Positions 60,501 to 64,000 of a stretch of DNA of 64,000 nt are shown here, piece by piece. Below the pieces are notes generated by a model that was not told the DNA's origin, made no database searches, and saw only the letters and a program-made list of their open reading frames with translations. How positions within the stretch are numbered: position 1 is the first letter of the stretch; every line of letters starts with the position of its first letter. Source of the stretch: Bimastos eiseni (Eukaryota > Annelida > Clitellata > Crassiclitellata > Lumbricidae). The position numbers and the translations under genes were made by a program. The stretch is from NCBI GenBank assembly GCA_959347315.1, contig OY365814.1, positions 29,029,402-29,093,401 on the forward strand. Reading direction: 5' to 3'.

Positions 60501-63312
60501 TTGAGGGTGTGGTTTAAGCTATCCCAGAGGTGGTTACTTTGTAGGCACCCTTTGCAAGTCCTTCAGTGACTACCGTTTGGAACCACTGATTTTTGTCGGG
60601 TGGCCGCGTGTGCGCTTGTGAACTGTGCAGGAACGCAGTGTGCAGGACAGTTGGTGTCAATCGGTGGCCAATGTTAAGCAACGATGGTGTGCATGCCGTA
60701 TCGTAGGGTGAGTCCATTTGAACGTGTTTGATGAGAGGGAAGGATCATGGAAATGTTCGGACCACGGAAAGAAAATACAGGACCATAGAAGAAGTGGTTG
60801 GACTGTGGAATGAGAGCACAGGACCATGGAAGTGGTTGGGCCATGGAAAGAATGTACAGGACTATGGAAGTGGAAGGTTTCAATTTGTTGGAATCAACGT
60901 AGTACGTACGTAATATTATAATTTCTGTTCTGCATTTATCAGGTACGCATATTCGCCTCTCACAGATGCAGCGGACGACGAGGCGGAGGAGCCGATGATT
61001 AACGAAGCCTTTGGTAAATCTTCATCTTTTAACAACTATCTTTCTTTAGCAAGTTGTATAGATGATATGCTAGCTACTGTATTTATATATATCCTTGTTA
61101 GTGGTGGCAGTGTGTCCACAATGGTTCAATAAGTAAATATATATATATATATTTATATATATATGTATATATACAGATTGTTATGTTGTGTTTGTTATAG
61201 ATGGAATTAAGATGCGCAATAAGATGTCACAAGATAGTAACTCCAGCAAATCACCTGAGACTCAAATGGTACGACTGAACTATATACATTATATATGGAC
61301 TATTGAGCTATAATAACATTGATACATGATATTGATACATGTATTGATACATGAAATGGTCTTATCAAGCAGGCTGTCAGGGATGTGCCTGAGAATTCTT
61401 TACTCTATACTGGTACGTATGGTGTGTGTCTAATGGACACTTGTGTGTGTCTAGTAGACACTTGTGTGTGTCTAGTAGACACTTGTGTGTGTCTAGACAC
61501 TTGCAATAACACCTTTAAGGTACCTCACATAATTGCTAGACATGTGACTATCTGATTGATCTGGGGAGCGATTTTAAGATTGTTTTAAAATGTGTTACTA
61601 CACAGAGTGAGTGACTACAGTACTTAAATATGATGGTAGAATGTGTAACACTATGGATGATCAAATAATTATGTGGGGATAGAAGACAGGTTTAATAATG
61701 GTCGATTTTGATGATACTGGGCATGCTTAATTTGATGATACTGATAGTTCTTGGAAGGGTTATTTAGCTACTACTAACTGTGGAATCTGGGATGGTTATT
61801 TGGGTAATACTGACAGTGGGTTGCAGTAGACACCCATGGGCTTGTAGACCCAGAGAGTGTGCAGCAGTCTTGGTCTCTGGGAACAGAGTGCATTGCAGAG
61901 GAGTGCATTGAACACCTATGGGTCTTCAACCCATGGTTCGAAAGAGGGGAATTTGTGGAAATAGTGAACAGAGGATTTCGAGGGGTTAGTGGCATATTGG
62001 TGATACTGTTAGTCATATTTGGGGGTGTTAGATAGTAATAGTGATTTTAATTATAGCGATAAATGGTGATGTCTTTTAATAGTATAAGCTTTGGAAACTA
62101 TTAAGTTACATAACATTGATGATTAGAGTCACCTTTCTCCAATCCTGAGACTGGCACTTCCATAGTATGTGCAGTTGGGAGCTGAGTTCTACTATGGGAT
62201 TCGTTTTCGTTGAAATAAATTAAATTGAATTTGTAATTATTGGGATGTATGTCTCGAGTAGATTCCGATGTCATTTGCTGTTGACTTTTTTCCATTTCCA
62301 GGATGAGAATTTGAAATGGATTGAAGATAACATTCCGACATCTGTTGTCGACAGGTCAGACAGCATTCACCCTTTGAACTCAGTTCTTTCTTTTGGTCTC
62401 TCGTGAACATGTGTCAATTTACACTCTTCCAATTGACTGAGTCAGGAATGAATATTGTGTGATGCATTAATAATCATTGGTAGTGGCTGGTATAGTGAAT
62501 CCCAGTGGCGTCAATCTCCTCTGAGTGATGGAGGCAAACCGCTGGTTCCAAGTGCCAGGAAGGCAAGGTATCTCCTCCCCATGACACAAAAAATTCTGCC
62601 TAGCTGAAATTCGAGGCATTTGCCTCCGGACCCATCTATCGGCACGCCCCTGGTGTATCCATTCTTCTTATCCAAATTGTTTTTATTTTCCGATTTAATC
62701 CATTGTATAAATATACAGTGCAACTGTATATTGATAAAACGCCCTTCTATCAATGTTCGTAATTGAGTAAATAGATGATACTCATTGTGAGACCAGTTAT
62801 TTCTTTATTGGCTAGTCAAAATATTCAGTCCCCAAAACATATGCCTACTATTGCAATGCAGATGTGGGTTTTGCTGCTTGCACTCAGCACGATACTAATG
62901 ATGGGGTGGGGGTCATTGGGTCATTGTCAAATACTACAAAAGATTCAGCTGTTTCACATTACAGTTATTTTACATAATTTATAAAATGGCTAAAATGAAA
63001 AACTTGGGAATATGCAATACTGCACAAGACTATTTATTTTTATCTGCCGATGCCAGTTATTCCTATTGTTATAAGTTTGGCAGGTTAATCGGTGCAGCCG
63101 TAACCTAGTTCTTTGTTTTTTACATAGCGTTCCTGAATTGTGATAAAGATAGACATGACCAGATTGACTCAATTTTCATGCTCAAAAGTTCTATGTAATT
63201 TAGTTTAGCTAAAGTCCTATTGTTCCTATCTGGTTACAGTGCTTTACCGAGCCTTCTAGATTCCGAGGAAGAAGTTGTCACGACAGCCTACGAAATGAAC
63301 AAGATGCAGTAG
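42513..63312 (+). CDS. TMEM87: TMEM87-type GOLD-domain seven-transmembrane protein (19 coding exons, complete)
   Basis: Golgi/secretory-pathway GOST-family membrane protein, orthologous to TMEM87A/B. Exons: 42513-42621, 44420-44499, 45031-45135, 45211-45306, 45909-45932, 48523-48631, 49473-49537, 49839-49959, 51197-51259, 55501-55600, 56175-56268, 57194-57271, 58047-58155, 58956-59014, 59991-60094, 60943-61013, 61201-61268, 62302-62354 and 63240-63312. They total 1,581 nt in frame, i.e. 526 residues (human TMEM87A 555). Signal peptide at ~1-24, then lumenal Cys-containing domain to ~196. Seven hydrophobic helices run from [16 protein letters not shown] to [14 protein letters not shown]. Diagnostic blocks: [35 protein letters not shown] and an acidic C-tail with [10 protein letters not shown]. 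Uncertain: the exon 1 donor (chosen to fit phase), the exon 4 donor and the weak exon 15 acceptor. Confidence 0.93.
43551..43735 (-). mobile_element. tRNA-derived SINE, copy 2
   Basis: Same family as 36850-37045: - strand GTGTGGCACAGTGGCTTATC at its 5' end and B box GGTTCGACTC. In TMEM87 intron 1. A short GAGACCGAG/TCTCAAGACC patch lies just after it at 43825-43890. Confidence 0.75.
44154..44308 (+). mobile_element. hAT-type MITE copy in TMEM87 intron 1
   Basis: 155 bp from CAGGCACATC to GGACGTCCCTG, with the internal GTGATGAGGGAAACC and GCATTTGCCTCTGGACCC blocks shared with 15838 and 62503. Flanking octamers are CTACCTTT and GTACCTCT (6/8). Confidence 0.65.
44690..44860 (-). mobile_element. 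CR1-like 3' fragment in TMEM87 intron 2
   Basis: After a short (CAAT)n run, CATATAGCGTCCCTTCAAGA and TGTCTACTGAGGAGCGTTCC read as the reverse of the family 3' tail. Confidence 0.5.
45540..45850. repeat. 21-bp-period minisatellite in TMEM87 intron 4
   Basis: Units of the form GTGCACCTTTGGTTCCCATCT, about fourteen copies with variants (GTGTGCCTTTGGGTC, GCTGCAGTTT). Because 21 is a multiple of three, several frames stay open as a Cys-Thr-Phe-Gly-Ser-type heptad. It lies between exon 4 and microexon 5, so it is probably not coding. Confidence 0.85.
45909..45932 (+). CDS. TMEM87: 24-nt microexon of TMEM87 (exon 5)
   Basis: Acceptor TTTTACAG and donor GTGAGT bracket eight codons (TCDECHWP, residues 131-138). 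This frame is the only one that joins to the open frame of exon 6 ([10 protein letters not shown]). It carries two of the lumenal-domain cysteines. Confidence 0.75.
46130..46264 (-). mobile_element. Possible tRNA-like SINE remnant (partner 58205-58290)
   Basis: The two regions share ATGGC(G/A)CTGAG(T/A)AATTGTGA(A/G)T followed by GACT-GAA and CTGTATTGC-like sequence. At 58205 the - strand has GGTTCGAGTC, a B-box-like motif. Low confidence. Confidence 0.35.
46271..47468. mobile_element. 1.2-kb DNA transposon/MITE with ~230-bp terminal inverted repeats
   Basis: The left end TACGGAGCCCCTAAAGGGAC and right end GTCCCTTTAGGGGCTCCGTA are exact inverses. The match continues to about 46506 and 47241 (GACTTTTCTGTGACGTA). 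Both arms carry repeated palindromes CTCGTGCGCACGAG and AAGTCG(A/T) units. The flanks are ATGTCC on both sides (46265-46270 and 47469-47474), a 6-bp target duplication. The 137-codon - strand frame inside (46643-47053) has no motif I recognise and overlaps a dispersed repeat. Non-autonomous; superfamily not assigned. Confidence 0.88.
47475..48520 (+). other. TMEM87 intron 5, remaining part
   Basis: AT-rich intron sequence between the inverted-repeat element and exon 6. No further element recognised. Confidence 0.6.
50047..50253 (-). mobile_element. tRNA-derived SINE, copy 3
   Basis: - strand starts GTGTGGCATTGTGGCCGATT with B box GGTTCGACTC; same body and tail as copies 1 and 2. In TMEM87 intron 8. 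Confidence 0.75.
50815..51000 (-). mobile_element. CR1-like 3' fragment in TMEM87 intron 8
   Basis: TATATATAGAGTCCCTTCAG and CTACTTGGAGAGATGCTCC read as the reversed family tail. The - strand continues [20 protein letters not shown] sequence resembling an RT C-terminus. Confidence 0.5.
51525..51650. repeat. ACCTGGTA-(TTA)n minisatellite, left part
   Basis: Units of TTATTATTATTACCTGGTA. The same units resume at 54655-54790 and, looser, at 55180-55420, on the far side of a retroelement. The array was therefore probably one block before the insertion. Confidence 0.8.
51717..51908. repeat. (TATTAG)n/(ATT)n array at the 3' end of the retroelement
   Basis: TATTAGTATTATTAT units directly follow, on the - strand, the last codons of the retroelement ORF and a short AT-poor spacer. 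It could be the element's microsatellite-type 3' tail. Confidence 0.75.
51920..54490 (-). pseudogene. Degenerate non-LTR-type retrotransposon (RT plus R2-like C-terminal nuclease region)
   Basis: - strand pieces in changing frames: [20 protein letters not shown] (54213-53917), [20 protein letters not shown] (53944-53714), [12 protein letters not shown] with [10 protein letters not shown] and VKLDFGKCF (53814-53515), LGDLSLGG (53349), then a C-terminal CxC...H...C segment and [20 protein letters not shown]...WDAT (52560-51928). VKLDF keeps the motif-A Asp. Motif C, expected as YLDD, reads LGDL, losing one catalytic Asp. CCHC followed by R-PD...D resembles the restriction-like endonuclease of R2-type elements. 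Frameshifts and stops show it is dead. Lies in TMEM87 intron 9. Confidence 0.75.
54655..55425. repeat. ACCTGGTA-(TTA)n minisatellite, right part, and decayed TGGTACTGTATATTAT units
   Basis: 54655-54790 repeats the 51525 unit. 55180-55420 carries TATTCCTGGTACTGTATATT-like units. AT-rich intron sequence lies between. Confidence 0.75.
55745..55910 (+). mobile_element. CR1-like RT C-terminal fragment in TMEM87 intron 10
   Basis: CTGGAACAGCCTCCCCCTTC and CTTCCTGAGGCGCCTGAAGA correspond to the 'WNSLP...FLRRLKTFL' end of the RT. The 3' tail is missing or reduced to ATTATATAAG. Confidence 0.5.
56248..56478 (+). repeat. TMEM87: Seven tandem 33-bp copies of an exon end plus 5' splice site
   Basis: Each copy is 21 nt of exon 11 (GGCTGTCTTCGTGCC plus ATGAAG) followed by GTAAGTGTCCCA or GTAAGTGCCCCA. 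Copies start at 56248, 56281, 56314, 56347, 56380, 56413 and 56446. Copy 5 has ACGAAG/GCAAGT and copy 7 is followed by ACCTCA. The frame stays open through all seven. Using a downstream donor would add 11-residue blocks ([11 protein letters not shown]) after residue 322 and keep phase 0 into exon 12. Confidence 0.93.
56580..56945 (-). mobile_element. Probable CR1-like fragment in TMEM87 intron 11
   Basis: AGCACCTTTTGTAGAGCGAC and the following GAAAGGTGCTCCCAATG resemble the reversed 3' tail of the family, more diverged than the other copies. The 134-codon - strand frame is not convincingly RT. Confidence 0.35.
57272..58046 (+). other. TMEM87: Putative U12-type AT-AC intron of TMEM87 (intron 12)
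   Basis: The 5' end is ATATCCTTTT, the exact U12 AT-AC donor consensus. The 3' end is GTAC. CCTTGAC at 58028-58034 fits the U12 branch site, with its A 13 nt before the splice. No GT-AG pair reproduces the conserved protein join, whereas AT-AC gives [12 protein letters not shown], matching CWWIFISLTQTM of human TMEM87A. Confidence 0.88.
60100..60420 (+). mobile_element. CR1-like RT C-terminus and 3' tail in TMEM87 intron 15
   Basis: Pieces read [14 protein letters not shown]/[14 protein letters not shown], then GGCCCAACCCTCATCCC, then tail TTCTGAATAGCTTGTACTGT and GGAAGCGCTATACGAAT. It begins within a few bases of the exon 15 donor. Confidence 0.55.
60465..60720 (+). mobile_element. tRNA-derived SINE, + strand copy
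   Basis: GGTAGCTGATTGGTCAGAGT (A-box-like) and GTGGTTTAAGCTATCC (decayed B box), followed by TTTGTAGGCACCCTTTGCAA. The last matches the SINE body at 36850 in reverse complement. Confidence 0.55.
60735..60875. repeat. GGACCATGGAA minisatellite in TMEM87 intron 15
   Basis: Repeats of (A)CAGGACCATGGAA, AGTGGTTGG and AGAATGTACA units, about 44-bp higher period, three to four copies. Confidence 0.75.
61420..61503. repeat. Tandem repeat ACACTTGTGTGTGTCTAGTAG
   Basis: About four 21-22-bp copies in TMEM87 intron 17. The last lacks TAG. Confidence 0.85.
62503..62652 (+). mobile_element. 150-bp hAT-type MITE with 8-bp target duplication
   Basis: Tips CAGTGGCGT and ACGCCCCTG; flanks GTGAATCC (62495-62502) and GTGTATCC (62653-62660), 7 of 8 identical. 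The internal palindrome GAGGCATTTGCCTC is shared with the copies at 15838 and 44154. In TMEM87 intron 18. Confidence 0.8.
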
Positions 63313-64000
63313 CCTTTGTCACGTCGTCCGTGATGTCGTTGTCAAGCTCAGTTTCTGAATCCGTTGTTACGGTTGCGGACGTGCGCTGAGGATTAGTGCG
63401 CTGAGGATTCGTTTGTTCATTCTGAGGATTTGTATATTCAGCTGTTGCTATGTTGCACTGCTGTTGCTATCTCAGAGTAAACTGAACTGGATGCGTAACC
63501 CAGACGGTTCTTCACTCTACATTAATATTAACATCTTATTATTCAGTAATATTATTTAATATTAATATTCATGTTCTTTCTGCCTTGCTGGTAGTGAGAT
63601 CTGCCCATAGCAACTTTACTACTCTCGTCGCTGAAGCATACACAGGAAACCTGCTATAACACACTTAGTTTTAACATGAACCCTGATATATCAATTGTAA
63701 TGGACATTACGTGACGGCCTTGTAATATGGCTCTTGATATGGCTTCCAGAGATGGCGATATAGCGGGTTTCCAGCGTATTTGATGTTGCGCATGTTTGTG
63801 AAAAGTTGCAGATGAAATTATTATGCAGCAGGAGACATTGTGGACAGTTTTGTGTGTACTGTTATGAAATACTTTGCTATTTGACTAATTAGCGTGATTT
63901 AAGGATTTGATTGTACTTTACCTGTAGTATCTGCATATATTAATTAAACGGTAAGAAACTGCTTAAGAGTTTATGCAGTCGTGACACGATATCTGGTTTT
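63313..64000 (+). other. Downstream of TMEM87 stop (3'UTR and beyond)
   Basis: No canonical AATAAA was found close to the stop. ATTAAT-rich sequence lies at 63520-63570 and ATTAAA at 63942. The 3' end could not be fixed. Confidence 0.4.

Overview
This is a eukaryotic, metazoan window. It has spliced genes with GT-AG introns, long introns full of transposon debris, abundant microsatellites, and one 200-N assembly gap. The three genes and the repeat content suggest a marine invertebrate, most plausibly a deuterostome such as an echinoderm. That placement is inference; the sequence does not identify a species.

Layout. (1) 1-3689, + strand: the 3' three exons of an ankyrin-repeat gene most like ANKRD63 (ANKRD34/63 family); its 5' end lies outside the window. 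(2) About 3.9-28 kb: gene-poor repeat territory. It holds microsatellites, including a 1,124-bp uninterrupted (AGTG)n array, and a fold-back element at 8.4-8.7 kb. It also holds a repeat flanked by GGTCTT/GGTCTC arrays (10.96-11.74 kb), CR1-like retrotransposon pieces, an inverted duplication of one such piece, and a hAT-related ORF. (3) 28643-39634, - strand: a complete VRK1-type kinase gene whose 12 coding exons join without a frame error into 510 codons. (4) 42513-63312, + strand: a complete TMEM87-type (GOLD-domain seven-transmembrane) gene whose 19 coding exons join into 526 codons. The kinase and TMEM87 genes are head to head, about 2.9 kb apart between start codons.

Most notable. TMEM87 exon 11 ends in seven tandem 33-bp copies that each carry the exon end plus a 5' splice site (six GTAAGT, one GCAAGT) and stay open in frame, so donor choice could add 11-residue steps. 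The next intron has the hallmarks of a U12-type AT-AC intron. TMEM87 also has a 24-nt microexon. Its introns carry a degenerate retrotransposon with an R2-like C-terminal nuclease region and a 1.2-kb element with ~230-bp terminal inverted repeats and a 6-bp target duplication. They also carry a 150-bp hAT-type MITE. The VRK1 introns hold Ac-like hAT miniature elements, one with a perfect 8-bp target duplication.

How the genes work together: the three proteins have unrelated roles (ankyrin scaffold, nuclear chromatin kinase, Golgi/secretory membrane protein). Nothing suggests a shared pathway. Exon boundaries were set by hand from splice consensus, reading-frame phase and remembered family sequence, so transcript evidence is needed at the few uncertain sites named below.
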